A DNA stretch of 64,000 bases from Klenkia marina (GCF_900101025.1 NZ_FMUH01000003.1:372001-436000); one strand, 5' to 3'. Numbered from the stretch's first letter, positions 28,113 to 40,093 are shown. Translations and numbers: made by a program. The notes: generated by a model from the sequence alone, not told the origin.

Positions 28113-28918
28113 ACGTCCTGATGGACATCGTCGCCGGCGTCCGCGAGGACGTCGCCGCCCGCCAGGCCGCCCTCCCGCTGGCCGAGGTGCAGGCCGCCGC
28201 CCGCGACGCCCGCCCCGCGCGCGACGCCCTCGCCGCGCTGCGGGCCCCCGGGGTCGGCGTCATCGCCGAGGTCAAGCGCACCAGCCCCTCCAAGGGCGCC
28301 CTGGCCGCCATCGACGACCCCGCCGCGCTCGCCGCCCGGTACGCCGACGGCGGCGCCCGGGTGATCAGCGTGCTCACCGAGCGGCGCCGCTTCCACGGCA
28401 GCCAGGCCGACCTCGCCGCCGTGCGCGCCGCCGTCGACGTCCCGGTGCTGTGCAAGGACTTCGTCGTCTCCAGCTACCAGGTGCACGAGGCCCGGGCGAT
28501 CGGCGCCGACGTCGTCCTGCTCATCGTCGGCGCGCTCGAGCAGAACGCGCTGGTCGGGCTGCGCGAGCGCATCGAGAGCCTGGGCATGACCGCGCTGGTC
28601 GAGGTGCACACCGAGGCCGAGGCGTCCCGGGCGCTCGAGGCCGGTGCGTCGGTGATCGGGGTCAACGCCCGCGACCTCACCACGCTCGAGATGCACCACG
28701 AGACCTTCGAGCGCATCGCCCCCGGCCTGCCCACCGACGTGGTCAAGGTCGCCGCCTCCGGGGTGCGCGGCCCGCGCGACCTCATCAAGTACGCCGGCGC
28801 CGGGGCCGACGCCGTCCTGGTCGGCGAGGGTCTGGTCACCGCCCCCGATGCCCGGCAGGCCGTCGCCGACCTGGTCACCGCCGGGTCGCACCCCGCCACC
28901 CCCCGCGCCGCACGCTGA
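28109..28918 (+). CDS. trpC: Indole-3-glycerol phosphate synthase
   Basis: Monofunctional (beta-alpha)8-barrel TrpC of 269 residues that closes the indole ring. Landmarks are [13 protein letters not shown] with the catalytic Glu and Lys, [25 protein letters not shown] with the second catalytic Lys, [18 protein letters not shown] and AASGVRG. The start GTG 28109 gives the family N-terminus [18 protein letters not shown] 28121 is a weaker alternative. No TrpF domain is fused, which agrees with PriA doing that step. Confidence 0.96.
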   Translation: MNVLMDIVAGVREDVAARQAALPLAEVQAAARDARPARDALAALRAPGVGVIAEVKRTSPSKGALAAIDDPAALAARYADGGARVISVLTERRRFHGSQADLAAVRAAVDVPVLCKDFVVSSYQVHEARAIGADVVLLIVGALEQNALVGLRERIESLGMTALVEVHTEAEASRALEAGASVIGVNARDLTTLEMHHETFERIAPGLPTDVVKVAASGVRGPRDLIKYAGAGADAVLVGEGLVTAPDARQAVADLVTAGSHPATPRAAR

Positions 28919-28940
28919 CGCACCGGCGGACAATGGGGCG

Positions 28941-30299
28941 GTGACCACCACCGCACCCGTGCCCCCGCCCGACGCGAGCCTGCTGCGGCCGCGCCCGGAG
29001 TGGCCGGACGCGACCGGCCACTTCGGCCGGTTCGGCGGCCGGTTCGTGCCCGAGGCGCTCATCGCCGCCCTCGACGACCTCACCGAGGCCTACGAGGCCA
29101 TGCGGGTCGACCCGGTCTTCCTGGCCGAGTTCGAGCGGCTGCACCGTGACTACACCGGTCGGCCGTCGCCGATCACCGAGGTGCCGCGGTTCGCCGAGCA
29201 CTGCGGCGGCGCCCGGGTGCTGCTCAAGCGCGAGGACCTCAACCACACCGGCTCGCACAAGATCAACAACGTGCTGGGCCAGGCGCTGCTGACCCAGCGG
29301 ATCGGCAAGAAGCGGGTCATCGCCGAGACCGGAGCCGGTCAGCACGGCGTCGCCACGGCCACCGCCGCGGCCCTGCTGGGCCTGGAGTGCGTGGTCTACA
29401 TGGGCGAGGAGGACACCCGCCGGCAGGCGCTCAACGTCGCCCGCATGCGGCTGCTGGGCGCCGAGGTCATCCCGGTGACCACCGGCTCGCGCACCCTCAA
29501 GGACGCCATCAACGAGGCCTTCCGCGACTGGGTCACCAACGTCGACACCACCAACTACGTGTTCGGCACCGTCGCCGGTCCGCACCCCTTCCCGGCCATG
29601 GTGCGCGACTTCCAGCGGGTCATCGGCGACGAGGCGCGCGCCCAGGTGCTCGACCGCGAGGGCCGGCTGCCCGACGCGGTGCTGGCCTGCGTGGGCGGCG
29701 GCTCGAACGCCATCGGCATCTTCACCGCCTTCGTGCCCGACGCCGACGTCCGGCTGGTCGGCCTGGAGGCCGGTGGCGACGGCGTGGAGACCGGCCGGCA
29801 CGCCTCCTCCATCACCGGCGGCGAGCCGGGCGTGCTGCACGGGGCGAGGTCCTACCTGCTGCAGGACGAGCACGGCCAGACCGTCGAGTCGCACTCGATC
29901 TCCGCCGGCCTGGACTACCCCGGCGTGGGCCCCGAGCACAGCCACCTGCACGACCTCGGCCGGGCCGAGTACCGGCCGATCACCGACAGCCAGGCCATGG
30001 AGGCCTTCGCGCTGCTGTGCCGCACCGAGGGCATCATCCCGGCCATCGAGAGCGCGCACGCCCTCGCCGGCGCCGTCCAGCTCGGTCGCGAGCTGGGCCC
30101 GGACGCGCTGCTGCTGGTGAACCTGTCCGGCCGGGGGGACAAGGACGTCGAGACCGCAAGCGCCTGGTTCGGCCTGGGGGCGAGCACGGCGCCCACCGAC
30201 GGCGACGACCGCGCCGTCGAGGCCGGCCGTGGCGGTGACCCGGGCGCCCCGCTGGGCGACGCCGACACCACCACCGTGCAGGACGGGGACGCGCTGTGA
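28941..30299 (+). CDS. trpB: Tryptophan synthase beta chain
   Basis: PLP enzyme joining indole and serine. It has 452 residues, longer than the usual ~400 because of an unconserved N-terminus and a roughly 45-residue hydrophilic tail after ASAWFGL. Key blocks are [31 protein letters not shown] with the PLP lysine, [19 protein letters not shown] (phosphate site), [13 protein letters not shown] and NLSGRGDKD. The start is GTG 28941; GACAAT 6 bases upstream is a weak -10 candidate. The stop overlaps trpA. Confidence 0.97.
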   Translation: MTTTAPVPPPDASLLRPRPEWPDATGHFGRFGGRFVPEALIAALDDLTEAYEAMRVDPVFLAEFERLHRDYTGRPSPITEVPRFAEHCGGARVLLKREDLNHTGSHKINNVLGQALLTQRIGKKRVIAETGAGQHGVATATAAALLGLECVVYMGEEDTRRQALNVARMRLLGAEVIPVTTGSRTLKDAINEAFRDWVTNVDTTNYVFGTVAGPHPFPAMVRDFQRVIGDEARAQVLDREGRLPDAVLACVGGGSNAIGIFTAFVPDADVRLVGLEAGGDGVETGRHASSITGGEPGVLHGARSYLLQDEHGQTVESHSISAGLDYPGVGPEHSHLHDLGRAEYRPITDSQAMEAFALLCRTEGIIPAIESAHALAGAVQLGRELGPDALLLVNLSGRGDKDVETASAWFGLGASTAPTDGDDRAVEAGRGGDPGAPLGDADTTTVQDGDAL

Positions 30300-31096
30300 C
30301 CGCCTCGCCCAGCCGGCTCGCCGACCGCATCGGCGCCGCCCGCGCCGAGGGCCGCTCGGCGCTCATCGCCTACCTGCCGGCCGGCTACCCCGATGTCCCC
30401 TCCTCGATCGAGGCGATGGTGGCCGCGGTCGAGGGCGGGGCCGACGTCGTCGAGATCGGCGTCCCGTACTCCGACCCCGGCATGGACGGCCCGACCATCC
30501 AGGAGGCCGTCGAGGTCGCCGTCCGGGCGGGCACCGGCATGGCCGACGTCCTGGCCGCCGTGTCGGCGGTCGCGCAGGCCGGCGCCGTCCCGGTCGTGAT
30601 GAGCTACTGGAACCCCGTGGAGCGCTACGGCGTCGACCGGTTCGCCACCGACCTCGCCGCCGCCGGGGGAGCGGGCGCCATCACGCCCGACCTCATCCCC
30701 GACGAGGCCGCCGAGTGGATCGCCGCCAGCGACGCCGCCGGGCTGGACCGGGTGTTCCTGGTGGCCCCCTCGTCCACCGACGCCCGGCTGGCCGCCACGG
30801 TCGGTGCCTGCCGCGGCTTCGTCTACGCGGCATCGACCATGGGCGTCACCGGCACCCGCACCACCGTGGGCGACACCGCCCAGGTGCTCGTCGACCGCAC
30901 CCGGGAGGTCGGTTCCGACGTCCCGGTCTGCGTCGGTCTCGGCGTGAGCAACGGCGACCAGGCCGCCGAGGTGGCCGCCTTCGCCGACGGCGTGATCGTG
31001 GGGTCGGCCTACGTGCGCCAGCTGCTCGACGGCCACGGCGCCGACGGCGTCCGCCGGTTGTCGCAGGACCTCGCGGCCGGGGTGCGTCGGCGATGA
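30296..31096 (+). CDS. trpA: Tryptophan synthase alpha chain
   Basis: Cleaves indole-3-glycerol phosphate to indole, which passes through a tunnel to TrpB. It is a 266-residue barrel. The catalytic Glu and Asp lie in [18 protein letters not shown]. Others are [51 protein letters not shown] and [13 protein letters not shown] 30296 overlaps trpB, and its own stop overlaps the lgt start. The frame thus runs trpB-trpA-lgt as a tightly coupled unit. Confidence 0.97.
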   Translation: MTASPSRLADRIGAARAEGRSALIAYLPAGYPDVPSSIEAMVAAVEGGADVVEIGVPYSDPGMDGPTIQEAVEVAVRAGTGMADVLAAVSAVAQAGAVPVVMSYWNPVERYGVDRFATDLAAAGGAGAITPDLIPDEAAEWIAASDAAGLDRVFLVAPSSTDARLAATVGACRGFVYAASTMGVTGTRTTVGDTAQVLVDRTREVGSDVPVCVGLGVSNGDQAAEVAAFADGVIVGSAYVRQLLDGHGADGVRRLSQDLAAGVRRR

Positions 31097-32073
31097 CCGC
31101 CGAGCTGCTCGCCTCGATCCCCAGCCCGGCCCAGGGCGTCTGGCACCTCGGGCCCTTCCCGCTGCGCGCCTACGCCCTGTGCATCATCGCCGGCATCGTG
31201 CTGGCCGCCTGGATCGCCGAGAAGCGGTTCGTGGCCCGCGGGGGTGCCCCGGGCGACGTGCTCGACATCGCCGTGTGGGCGGTGCCCTTCGGCATCGTCG
31301 GCGGCCGGCTCTACCACGTCGTCACGACCCCCGAGCCCTACTGGGGCGAGAACGGCGACCCGGTCAGGGCGCTGTTCATCTGGGAGGGCGGCCTTGGCAT
31401 CTGGGGCGCCATCGCCCTGGGCGGTGTCGGCGCCTGGATCGCGTGCCGCCGCCGCGGCATCCCGCTGCCGGTCTTCGCCGACGCCCTGGCCCCCGGGCTG
31501 CTGGTCGCCCAGGCGGTGGGCCGGCTGGGCAACTGGTTCAACCAGGAGCTCTTCGGCGGTCCGACCACGCTGCCCTGGGGCCTGGAGATCGCGCCGCGGT
31601 TCCGCCCGGCCGGCTACGAGCAGTTCGCGACGTTCCACCCCACGTTCCTCTACGAGCTGGTGTGGAACCTGGCCGCCGCGGCCGTCGTGGTGTGGGCCGA
31701 CCGTCACTTCCGGCTCTCGCACGGGCGGGCCTTCGCCCTCTACGTGGCGCTCTACTGCCTGGGTCGCGGCTGGATCGAGATGCTGCGCATCGACACCGCC
31801 GAGCAGTTCCTGGGTCTGCGGCTCAACGTCTTCACCTCGGTCGTGGTCGGGCTCGGGGCGGTCGCCTACCTGGTCTGGCAGCGCGGTCGCCCGCGCGAGG
31901 AGCTGACCCGGGGCGCCGAGGCCGCGGCCGCGGCGTCCGGCACCCCGGCCGCCACGGCCGGCGAGGCCCCGGTGACCCCGGCGGACGAGGCCCCGGCGAC
32001 GGCGGGGTCCGATCCGGGTGCGTCCGGGAGCACCCGGGCGAGCACGGAGGACAGACCCTCCGACGAGGTCTGA
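31093..32073 (+). CDS. lgt: Prolipoprotein diacylglyceryl transferase
   Basis: Membrane enzyme that attaches diacylglycerol to the lipobox Cys of prolipoproteins. It has 326 residues and about seven membrane segments. The Lgt signature VGRLGNWFNQELFGGPTTLPWG is visible (core GRLGNWFNQELFG), plus RLYHVVTTP, HPTFLYELVWNL and the C-terminal RGWIEMLRID. The last 50 residues form an Ala/Pro/Glu cytoplasmic tail. It should act on the lipoproteins predicted at 43674 and 58222. ATG 31093 overlaps the trpA stop. Placement after trpA is common in actinobacteria. Confidence 0.96.
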   Translation: MTAELLASIPSPAQGVWHLGPFPLRAYALCIIAGIVLAAWIAEKRFVARGGAPGDVLDIAVWAVPFGIVGGRLYHVVTTPEPYWGENGDPVRALFIWEGGLGIWGAIALGGVGAWIACRRRGIPLPVFADALAPGLLVAQAVGRLGNWFNQELFGGPTTLPWGLEIAPRFRPAGYEQFATFHPTFLYELVWNLAAAAVVVWADRHFRLSHGRAFALYVALYCLGRGWIEMLRIDTAEQFLGLRLNVFTSVVVGLGAVAYLVWQRGRPREELTRGAEAAAAASGTPAATAGEAPVTPADEAPATAGSDPGASGSTRASTEDRPSDEV

Positions 32074-32403
32074 AGGAGACGTTCGCCTCACTGCTCGGGC
32101 GTGTCGGAGCCGTGTCGGTTCTGTGTACTCTCGGCGCGCAGCCACCCGGAGATCCCGGGCCGGCAGCCGACCGTCGGAACCGGGCCAGCGACGCCCCGCG
32201 CCACGACAACCCGCGGGGGAGCACCCCTGCGGTGCGCGAGAGCTCCGGCGAGCCGGCCACCCAGCCGACGCCGTCCGAACCACCGAACCACCCGGTGCGC
32301 CAGCCCCCTGCCTACCCCTGACCACCACCCGGCCGGGCCCCTCGGGCCCCCGCCCTCGCTCCGGTCCGCCGGCGCGACGGGACAGCCGTTCGACGGGAGT
32401 GAC
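32074..32403 (+). other. 330-base gap before gltB
   Basis: No gene is evident. It probably holds the gltBD promoter: TGTGTACTCT at 32122-32131 contains a TACTCT -10-like box with an extended TG. That would give a leader of about 270 bases. The gltB frame is open upstream to 32101, but that stretch is Arg/Pro-rich and unlike any GltB. I could not find a convincing riboswitch fold by eye. Confidence 0.4.
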
Positions 32404-35400
32404 ATGTCCACCTCCAGCACGCCGAACCAGGATCTCGCTCCCACCGTGGCTCGTCCCGGGACCGCGGTGCCCTTCTCGGCCGTCCCGCAGGCCACGGGTC
32501 TCTACGACCCGGCGAACGAGCACGACGCCTGCGGCGTGGCCTTCGTGGCCGACGCCCAGGGCCGCCGCTCGCGCTCGATCGTCGCCATGGGGCTCACCGC
32601 CCTGCACAACCTGGACCACCGCGGTGCGGCCGGTTCCGAGCCCAACTCCGGCGACGGCGCCGGCATCCTCACCCAGGTCCCCGATGCGCTGCTGCGCGCC
32701 GAGGCGGACTTCGACCTCCCGCCGATGGGCGAGTACGCCGTCGGCGTCGCCTTCCTGCCCCAGGACGACGCCGAGCGCGCCGCCCGCCTGGCCGACGTCG
32801 ACCGCCTCGCCGCCGAGGAGGGCCTGGTCGTCCTCGGCTGGCGCGAGCTCCCCGTCGACCCCGAGGGCGCCGACATCGGCCCCACCGCGCTCGCGGTGAT
32901 GCCGCACTTCGCCCAGCTGTTCGTCGCCGAGGCCACCCGCGCCCGCGCCGACGAGACCGCCTTCGGCGGCACCGCGGTCAACCACGGCGTCACCCGGCTC
33001 GAGCGGCGCGCCTTCGTGCTGCGCAAGCGCGCCGAGCGCGCGGCCACCGAGGCCGGCAGCTCGCTGTACTTCACCTCGCTGAGCTCCCGCACCATCACCT
33101 ACAAGGGCATGCTGACCACCGACCAGCTGCCCGCGTTCTTCCCCGACCTCACCGACGAGCGCTACGCCTCGGCGATCGCGCTGGTGCACAGCCGGTTCTC
33201 CACCAACACCTTCCCGAGCTGGCCGCTGGCGCACCCGTTCCGGGCCATCGCGCACAACGGCGAGATCAACACCATCAAGGGCAACCGCAACCGCATGCGG
33301 GCCCGCGAGGCCAAGCTGCACACCGACCTCTTCGACGGCCCCGCAGGCCCGGCCTCGGAGCTGGGTCTCGAGCGCATCTTCCCGCTGACCGCCGGCGACT
33401 TCAGCGACTCGGCCACCTTCGACGAGGTGCTCGAGCTGCTGCACCTGTCGGGCCGCTCCATGCCGCACGCCGTGCTGATGATGATCCCCGAGGCGTGGGA
33501 GAACCACGCCGAGATGGACGCCGCCCGCCGCGCGTTCTACCGCTTCCACTCCGCGGTGATGGAGCCCTGGGACGGCCCGGCCTGCGTGTGCTTCACCGAC
33601 GGCACGCTCATCGGTGCGGTGCTCGACCGCAACGGGCTGCGCCCGGGTCGCTGGTGGCGCACCAAGGACGACGTCGTCGTGCTGGCCTCCGAGGTCGGCG
33701 TGCTGGACATCCCCGCCGCCGACGTCGTCGCCAAGGGCCGGCTCAAGCCCGGTCGCATGTTCCTGCTGGACACCGCGCAGGGCCGCATGATCAGCGACGA
33801 CGAGGTCAAGGGCGCCCTGGCCGCCGAGCACCCCTACGACGACTGGCTGCACGCCGGGCTGATCCACCTGCCCTCGCTGCCCGAGCGCCGCCGCTCGCGG
33901 CCCAGCCACGAGTCCGTCGTGCGGCGTCAGCTGCTGTTCGGCTACACCGAGGAGCAGCTGCGTGTGCTGCTGCAGCCCATGGCCGCCAGCGGCGCCGAGT
34001 CGATCGGCTCGATGGGCACCGACACCCCCATCGCGGCGCTCAGCGACCGCTCGCGGTTGCTCTACGACTACTTCAACCAGCTCTTCGCCCAGGTCACCAA
34101 CCCGCCGCTGGACGCCATCCGCGAGGAGCTGGTGACCAGCCTGGGCCGCACCTTCGGGCCCGAGGGCAACCTGCTGGAGGCCAACCCGGCCTCGTGCCGC
34201 CAGGTCGTGCTGCCCTTCCCGGTCATCGACAACGACGAGCTCGCCAAGATCCTGCACATCGACGACGACGGCGACCTGCCCGGCTTCGCCGCCGTGCGGA
34301 TCACCGGGCACTTCGACGTCGACGGCGGCGGTGCGGCGCTGGAGCAGGCCGTGCGCGACCTGCAGACCAAGGTCAGCAAGGCCATCGCGGCCGGCGCCCG
34401 GGTCATCGTGCTCTCCGACCGCGACTGCGACGAGAAGCGCGCGCCCATCCCGTCGCTGCTCATGACCGCCGCGGTGCACCACCACCTGGTGCGCGAGCGC
34501 ACCCGCATGGAGGTCGGCCTCGTCGTCGAGTCCGGCGACTGCCGCGAGGTGCACCACGTCGCGCTGCTGCTGGGCTACGGCGCCGCCGCGGTCAACCCCT
34601 ACCTGGCCTTCGAGAGCGTCGAGGACCTCATCCGCGACGGCCTGCTCACCGGCGTGCAGCCGGCCCAGGCCGTGCGCAACGTGGTCAAGGCCATGGGCAA
34701 GGGCGTCCTGAAGGTCATGAGCAAGATGGGCATCAGCACCGTCGGCTCGTACACGATGGCCCAGATCTTCGAGGCCGTCGGCCTCTCCCACGACGTCGTC
34801 GAGAAGTACTTCACCGGCACGTCGTCGACCCTGGGCGGCGTGGGCCTCGACGTCCTCGCCGAGGAGGTGGCCATGCGCCACCGCCGGGCCTACCCCTCCA
34901 ACCCGACCGAGGTCGCGCACCGCAAGCTCACCGTGGGCGGTGAGTACCAGTGGCGCCGCGAGGGCGAGATCCACCTGTTCAACCCCGAGACCGTCTTCCT
35001 GCTGCAGCACGCCACCCGGTCGCGGCAGTACGACGTCTTCCAGAAGTACACCGACGCCGTCGACCAGCTCTCCCGCGACGCCTCGACCCTGCGCGGCCTG
35101 TTCGGCTTCAAGGAGGGCGTGCGCCCGCCGGTGCCGCTGTCGGAGGTCGAGCCGGTCAGCGAGATCGTCAAGCGGTTCTCCACCGGCGCGATGAGCTACG
35201 GCTCGATCTCGCAGGAGGCGCACCAGACCCTCGCCATCGCGATGAACCGCCTCGGCGGCAAGTCCAACACCGGCGAGGGCGGCGAGGACCCCGACCGCTT
35301 CACCCCCGACGAGAACGGCGACCTGCGCCGCTCGGCGATCAAGCAGGTGGCCAGCGGCCGCTTCGGCGTCACCAGCGAGTACCTGGTCAACGCCGACGAC

Positions 35401-37083
35401 ATCCAGATCAAGATGGCCCAGGGAGCCAAGCCGGGCGAGGGCGGGCAGCTGCCGGGTTCGAAGGTCTACCCGTGGGTGGCCCGCACCCGGCACTCGACGC
35501 CGGGCGTCGGCCTGATCTCGCCGCCGCCGCACCACGACATCTACTCCATCGAGGACCTCAAGCAGCTCATCCACGACCTCAAGAACGCCAACGACGAGGC
35601 GCGGGTGCACGTCAAGCTGGTCTCCGAGGTCGGCGTGGGCACGGTTGCGGCGGGTGTCTCCAAGGCGCACGCCGACGTCGTCCTGATCTCCGGGCACGAC
35701 GGCGGCACCGGTGCCGCGCCGCTCACCTCGCTCAAGCACGCCGGTTCGCCCTGGGAGCTCGGCCTGGCCGAGACCCAGCAGACGCTGCTGGTCAACGGGC
35801 TGCGCGACCGCATCACCGTGCAGGTCGACGGCCAGATGAAGACCGGCCGCGACGTCGTCGTCGCCGCCCTGCTCGGCGGGGAGGAGTTCGGCTTCGCCAC
35901 CGCACCGCTGGTGGTCAGCGGCTGCGTGATGATGCGCGTCTGCCACCTGGACACCTGCCCGGTCGGCGTCGCCACCCAGAACCCCGAGCTGCGCAAGCGC
36001 TTCACCGGCCAGCCCGAGTTCGTGGTCACCTTCTTCGAGTTCCTGGCCGAGCAGGTGCGCGAGATCCTCGCGCAGCTGGGCTTCCGCTCGATCGAGGAGG
36101 CCGTCGGCCAGGTCGAGGTGCTCGAGACCCGCGCCGCCGTCGAGCACTGGAAGGCCGCCGGCCTCGACCTCGCGCCGGTGCTCGCCCTGCCCGAGCTGCC
36201 CGAGGGCGCCCCGCGCCGCCGGGTGCGCGGTCAGGACCACGGCCTCGACGTCGCGCTGGACCAGACGCTCATCCAGCTGTGCGAGGGTGCGCTGCTCGAC
36301 GCCCGCCCGGTCAGCCTGCAGCTGCCGGTGCGCAACGTGAACCGCACCGTCGGCACGATGCTGGGCGCCGAGGTCACCCGCCGCTTCGGAGGCGAGGGCC
36401 TGCCCGAGGGCACCATCGACCTCACCTTCGAGGGGTCGGCCGGCCAGTCCTTCGGCGCCTTCGTGCCCGCCGGCATCACCATGCGGCTGCTCGGCGACGC
36501 CAACGACTACGTCGGCAAGGGCCTGTCCGGTGGGCGCATCGTCGTCCGCCCGGCGCCGGAGGCCAGCTTCGCCGCCGAGGACGCCGTCATCGCCGGCAAC
36601 GTCATCGGCTACGGCGCCACCGGTGGCGAGATCTTCCTGCGCGGGCGGGTCGGCGAGCGCTTCTGCGTCCGCAACTCCGGGGCGCTGGCGATCGTCGAGG
36701 GTGTGGGCGACCACGCCTGCGAGTACATGACCGGCGGCCGGGCGATCATCCTGGGTGAGACCGGCCGCAACGTGGCGGCGGGCATGAGCGGCGGCATCGC
36801 CTACGTGCTCGACCTGGCCGTGCACCGGGTCAACCGCGAGATGGTCGACGTCGAGACGCTCTCGACCGAGGACTCGCTGTGGCTGCGGGAGACCCTGACC
36901 CGCTACCGCGAGGAGACCGGCTCGACCGTGGCCGCCTCGTTGCTGGCCGACTGGGGCCGCTGGTCGGAACGATTCAGCGTGATCATGCCGCGGGACTACC
37001 GCCGTGCCCTGGAGGCCCGCCAGGCCGCCGAGGCCGCCGGGTACGACGTGGACCGAGCAGTGATGGAGGCGGCACGTGGCTGA
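32404..37083 (+). CDS. gltB: Glutamate synthase large subunit
   Basis: Makes two glutamates from glutamine and 2-oxoglutarate with GltD. It has 1,559 residues. Cys43 in [12 protein letters not shown] is the class II amidotransferase nucleophile, so about 42 residues should be removed to mature the enzyme. The amidotransferase domain shows [17 protein letters not shown] and HNGEINT. The FMN/synthase domain shows [16 protein letters not shown] and GHDGGTGA. The [3Fe-4S] cysteines lie in [17 protein letters not shown], and a C-terminal beta-helix of glycine-rich repeats (GGRIVVRP) ends it. The start is ATG 32404 after GGGAG. It overlaps gltD by 8 bases. Confidence 0.98.
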   Translation: MSTSSTPNQDLAPTVARPGTAVPFSAVPQATGLYDPANEHDACGVAFVADAQGRRSRSIVAMGLTALHNLDHRGAAGSEPNSGDGAGILTQVPDALLRAEADFDLPPMGEYAVGVAFLPQDDAERAARLADVDRLAAEEGLVVLGWRELPVDPEGADIGPTALAVMPHFAQLFVAEATRARADETAFGGTAVNHGVTRLERRAFVLRKRAERAATEAGSSLYFTSLSSRTITYKGMLTTDQLPAFFPDLTDERYASAIALVHSRFSTNTFPSWPLAHPFRAIAHNGEINTIKGNRNRMRAREAKLHTDLFDGPAGPASELGLERIFPLTAGDFSDSATFDEVLELLHLSGRSMPHAVLMMIPEAWENHAEMDAARRAFYRFHSAVMEPWDGPACVCFTDGTLIGAVLDRNGLRPGRWWRTKDDVVVLASEVGVLDIPAADVVAKGRLKPGRMFLLDTAQGRMISDDEVKGALAAEHPYDDWLHAGLIHLPSLPERRRSRPSHESVVRRQLLFGYTEEQLRVLLQPMAASGAESIGSMGTDTPIAALSDRSRLLYDYFNQLFAQVTNPPLDAIREELVTSLGRTFGPEGNLLEANPASCRQVVLPFPVIDNDELAKILHIDDDGDLPGFAAVRITGHFDVDGGGAALEQAVRDLQTKVSKAIAAGARVIVLSDRDCDEKRAPIPSLLMTAAVHHHLVRERTRMEVGLVVESGDCREVHHVALLLGYGAAAVNPYLAFESVEDLIRDGLLTGVQPAQAVRNVVKAMGKGVLKVMSKMGISTVGSYTMAQIFEAVGLSHDVVEKYFTGTSSTLGGVGLDVLAEEVAMRHRRAYPSNPTEVAHRKLTVGGEYQWRREGEIHLFNPETVFLLQHATRSRQYDVFQKYTDAVDQLSRDASTLRGLFGFKEGVRPPVPLSEVEPVSEIVKRFSTGAMSYGSISQEAHQTLAIAMNRLGGKSNTGEGGEDPDRFTPDENGDLRRSAIKQVASGRFGVTSEYLVNADDIQIKMAQGAKPGEGGQLPGSKVYPWVARTRHSTPGVGLISPPPHHDIYSIEDLKQLIHDLKNANDEARVHVKLVSEVGVGTVAAGVSKAHADVVLISGHDGGTGAAPLTSLKHAGSPWELGLAETQQTLLVNGLRDRITVQVDGQMKTGRDVVVAALLGGEEFGFATAPLVVSGCVMMRVCHLDTCPVGVATQNPELRKRFTGQPEFVVTFFEFLAEQVREILAQLGFRSIEEAVGQVEVLETRAAVEHWKAAGLDLAPVLALPELPEGAPRRRVRGQDHGLDVALDQTLIQLCEGALLDARPVSLQLPVRNVNRTVGTMLGAEVTRRFGGEGLPEGTIDLTFEGSAGQSFGAFVPAGITMRLLGDANDYVGKGLSGGRIVVRPAPEASFAAEDAVIAGNVIGYGATGGEIFLRGRVGERFCVRNSGALAIVEGVGDHACEYMTGGRAIILGETGRNVAAGMSGGIAYVLDLAVHRVNREMVDVETLSTEDSLWLRETLTRYREETGSTVAASLLADWGRWSERFSVIMPRDYRRALEARQAAEAAGYDVDRAVMEAARG

Positions 37084-38560
37084 CAGCACCGGGTTCCTGA
37101 AGTACGACCGTTCGACGCCGCCGCGGCGGCCCGTCGACGTCCGCATCCGGGACTGGAAGGAGGTCTACCTCGAGCGCCAGGCCGGCGGCGAGGACCTCTT
37201 CCCCTCGGCGACGCTGCGCACCCAGGCGGCGCGCTGCATGGACTGCGGCATCCCGTTCTGCCACCACGGCTGCCCGCTGGGGAACCTCATCCCCGAGTGG
37301 AACGACCTGGTGCGCCGCGACGACTGGCGCGAGGCGATCGAGCGGCTGCACGCGACGAACAACTTCCCGGAGTTCACCGGGCGGCTGTGCCCGGCGCCCT
37401 GCGAGGGCTCGTGCGTGCTCAACCTGACCGAGGCGCCGGTGACGATCAAGCAGATCGAGGTCGAGATCATCGACCGCGCCTTCGCCGAGGGCTGGGTGAC
37501 CCCGCAGCCGCCGGCGGAGCTGTCGGGCAAGAAGGTGGCCGTGGTCGGGTCCGGCCCGGCCGGGTTGGCCGCTGCCCAGCAGCTCACCCGGGCCGGCCAC
37601 GAGGTCACCGTCTTCGAGCGGGCCGACGCCGTCGGCGGGCTGATGCGCTACGGCATCCCCGAGTTCAAGATGGAGAAGCGCCACCTGGACCGCCGGCTGG
37701 ACCAGATGCGCGCCGAGGGCACCCGCTTCGTCACCGGCGTGGAGGTCGGCGCGGCCGGCTCCGACGTCACCGTCGAGCAGCTGCGTGCCGAGTTCGACGC
37801 CGTCGTCCTGTCCGGCGGTGCCACCATCGGTCGCGACCTGCCCGCGCCGGGTCGTGAGCTGCGGGGCATCCACCTGGCCATGGAGTTCCTGCCCTACGGC
37901 AACAAGCAGGCCCTGGGCGAGCTGGACACCCCGCCGATCGACGCCGCCGGCAAGCACGTCGTGATCATCGGCGGTGGCGACACCGGCGCCGACTGCCTGG
38001 GCACCTCGCACCGGCAGGGTGCGGCCTCGGTCGCGCAGCTGGAGATCATGCCCGAGCCGCCGTCGTCCCGGGGTCCGAAGAACCCCTGGCCGACGTACCC
38101 GATGATCATGCGGGTGTCCTCCGCGCACGAGGAGGGCGGCGACCGGGTCTACGCGGTCAACACCGAGCGCTTCGTCGACGACGGCGCCGGCAACGTCAAG
38201 GCCGTGCTGGTGCACGACGTGGAGATGGTCGACGGGAAGTTCCAGAAGGTCGAGGGCACCGAGCGCGAGCTGCCGGCCGACCTGGTGTTCCTGGCCATGG
38301 GCTTCACCGGCGCGCAGAAGGAGGGCCTCGTGGAGGGCCTCGGCGTCGAGGTCGACGGGCGCGGCAACGTCGTGCGCGACGCCGAGTTCATGTCCACCGT
38401 GCCCGGTGTGTTCGTGGCCGGGGACATGGGCCGTGGCCAGTCGCTGATCGTGTGGGCCATCGCCGAGGGGCGTGCCGCCGCCGGTGCCGTGGACACCTGG
38501 CTGACCGGGTCCTCGATGCTCCCGCGGCCGATCACGCCGACCGCGGTGGCGCTCCGCTAA
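37076..38560 (+). CDS. gltD: Glutamate synthase small subunit
   Basis: NADPH-dependent electron-delivery subunit of 494 residues. The N-terminal adrenodoxin-reductase-like iron-sulfur region has two Cys clusters, [18 protein letters not shown] and [11 protein letters not shown]. The FAD fold follows with [17 protein letters not shown], and an NADPH fold with [15 protein letters not shown]. The final FAD block is [19 protein letters not shown]. The start GTG 37076 lies inside gltB, after GGAGG. A strong hairpin follows before pyk. Confidence 0.97.
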   Translation: MADSTGFLKYDRSTPPRRPVDVRIRDWKEVYLERQAGGEDLFPSATLRTQAARCMDCGIPFCHHGCPLGNLIPEWNDLVRRDDWREAIERLHATNNFPEFTGRLCPAPCEGSCVLNLTEAPVTIKQIEVEIIDRAFAEGWVTPQPPAELSGKKVAVVGSGPAGLAAAQQLTRAGHEVTVFERADAVGGLMRYGIPEFKMEKRHLDRRLDQMRAEGTRFVTGVEVGAAGSDVTVEQLRAEFDAVVLSGGATIGRDLPAPGRELRGIHLAMEFLPYGNKQALGELDTPPIDAAGKHVVIIGGGDTGADCLGTSHRQGAASVAQLEIMPEPPSSRGPKNPWPTYPMIMRVSSAHEEGGDRVYAVNTERFVDDGAGNVKAVLVHDVEMVDGKFQKVEGTERELPADLVFLAMGFTGAQKEGLVEGLGVEVDGRGNVVRDAEFMSTVPGVFVAGDMGRGQSLIVWAIAEGRAAAGAVDTWLTGSSMLPRPITPTAVALR

Positions 38561-38598
38561 CCGCATTCCTGCAGGTAGGACGTCCAAGACGTCTGTCC

Positions 38599-38641
38599 CG
38601 ACACCCTCTCGACTCCGCCTCCCGGAGTCGGGAGGGTGTCG
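38599..38641 (+). terminator. Long hairpin between gltD and pyk
   Basis: A stem of about 18 bp: CGACACCCTC (38599-38608) pairs with GAGGGTGTCG at the right end, and GACTCC pairs with GGAGTC next to the loop, with one G-U step. There is no T-run. It probably ends gltBD; it stands upstream of the pyk -10 box, so it is not in the pyk transcript. Confidence 0.7.
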
Positions 38642-38651
38642 TGCTCTGCAC

Positions 38652-38657
38652 TAGCGT
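38652..38657 (+). promoter_or_regulatory. -10 box (TAGCGT) for pyk, leaderless
   Basis: TAGCGT ends 7 bases before ATG 38665, just after the gltBD hairpin. Confidence 0.6.
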
Positions 38658-38664
38658 GGGCACC

Positions 38665-40080
38665 ATGAGCCGTCGCGCCAAGATCGTCTGCACCCTCGGG
38701 CCCGCCGTGGGGTCGGCCGAGCAGATCACCGCCCTCGTCGAGTCCGGCATGGACGTCGCCCGGCTGAACTTCAGCCACGGCGAGCACGCCGACCACGAGC
38801 GCAACTACCACCTGGTCCGCCAGGCCTCGGACTCCGTGGGCCGTGCGGTCGCCGTCCTCGCCGACCTGCAGGGCCCCAAGATCCGCCTCGGGCGGTTCAA
38901 GGACGGCCCGGTCGTGTGGGAGACCGGCTCCCGCGTGTGCATCACCGTCGAGGACGTCGAGGGCACCGCCGAGCGGGTCGGCACCACCTACAAGAACCTG
39001 GCCAACGACGCCCGCGTGGGCGACCGCCTGCTGGTCGACGACGGCAACCTGGCCCTCACCGTGGTCGAGGTCGACGGCCCCGACGTGTGGTGCCTGGTGC
39101 TCGAGGGCGGCAAGGTCTCCAACAACAAGGGCCTGTCGCTGCCCGGCGTGGCCGTCAGCGTCCCGGCCATGAGCGAGAAGGACGAGGAGGACCTCCGGTT
39201 CGCCCTCACCCTCGGGGTCGACTTCATCGCGCTGTCCTTCGTTCGCCGCGCCGAGGACGTCGAGCTGGTCCGCGAGGTCATGCGCCAGATGGACGTCGAC
39301 CTGCCGGTCATCGCCAAGCTGGAGAAGCCCGAGGCGGTCGAGAACCTCGAGGCCATCGTCGAGGCGTTCGACGGCGTCATGGTCGCCCGCGGTGACCTGG
39401 GCGTCGAGCTGCCGCTGGAGCAGGTGCCGCTGGTGCAGAAGCGCGCGGTGCAGGTCGCCCGCGAGCGCAACAAGCCGGTCATCGTGGCCACCCAGATGCT
39501 CGAGTCGATGATCACCTCGTCGCGGCCCACCCGGGCCGAGGCCTCCGACGTCGCCAACGCCGTGCTCGACGGCGCCGACGCCGTGATGCTGTCGGGGGAG
39601 ACCTCGGTGGGCAAGTTCCCGATCGCCGCGGTGCGCACGATGGAGCGGATCATCGACGCCGTCGAGACCGACGCGGTGCGCGTGCCCGAGCTCGCGCGGC
39701 CCTCCCGCTCCCGGTCCGGCGCGATCGTGCGGGCCGCCCGCGAGGTGGGCGAGGCCCTCGACGTCGACGCGCTCGCCGCGTTCACCATGACCGGCGACAC
39801 CGTGCGCCGGCTGGCCGCGCTGCACACCCGCCTGCCCATCCTGGCCTTCACCACCGACCCCCGCGTGCGCAGCCGCATGGCGCTGTCGTGGGGTGTCGAG
39901 ACCTTCCTGGTGCCGCAGGTCGGGCACACCGACGACATGGTCGGCCAGGTCGACTTCTCGTTGATGTCGATCGGGCGGCTCAGGGAGGGTGACCGGGTGG
40001 TCGTCGTGGCCGGCTCCCCGCCCAACATCCAGGGCTCGACCAACCTCATCCGGGTGCACGAGATCGGCACGCACGCCTGA
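38665..40080 (+). CDS. pyk: Pyruvate kinase
   Basis: Last enzyme of glycolysis, transferring phosphate from PEP to ADP. It has 471 residues with the usual barrel, B and C domains. It starts MSRRAKIVCTLGPA, then GMDVARLNFSHG, LADLQGPKIRLG, the catalytic region FVRRAEDVELV and VIAKLEKPEAVEN, and the metal site GVMVARGDLGVELP. VATQMLESMI, SRPTRAEASDVANAV and MLSGETSVGKFP follow. The C domain carries the allosteric site. ATG 38665 is fixed by the -10 box; the frame is open further up but has no similarity. Confidence 0.98.
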   Translation: MSRRAKIVCTLGPAVGSAEQITALVESGMDVARLNFSHGEHADHERNYHLVRQASDSVGRAVAVLADLQGPKIRLGRFKDGPVVWETGSRVCITVEDVEGTAERVGTTYKNLANDARVGDRLLVDDGNLALTVVEVDGPDVWCLVLEGGKVSNNKGLSLPGVAVSVPAMSEKDEEDLRFALTLGVDFIALSFVRRAEDVELVREVMRQMDVDLPVIAKLEKPEAVENLEAIVEAFDGVMVARGDLGVELPLEQVPLVQKRAVQVARERNKPVIVATQMLESMITSSRPTRAEASDVANAVLDGADAVMLSGETSVGKFPIAAVRTMERIIDAVETDAVRVPELARPSRSRSGAIVRAAREVGEALDVDALAAFTMTGDTVRRLAALHTRLPILAFTTDPRVRSRMALSWGVETFLVPQVGHTDDMVGQVDFSLMSIGRLREGDRVVVVAGSPPNIQGSTNLIRVHEIGTHA

Positions 40081-40093
40081 CCCACGACGCCCC

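Noticed and set aside
31009-37146. A minus-strand open frame of over 2,000 codons opposite lgt and gltBD
   Set aside because: It is an artefact of high G+C on the opposite strand. The plus strand encodes full GltB and Lgt with all family motifs, and the frame has repetitive Gly/Val/Asp/His content with no domain.
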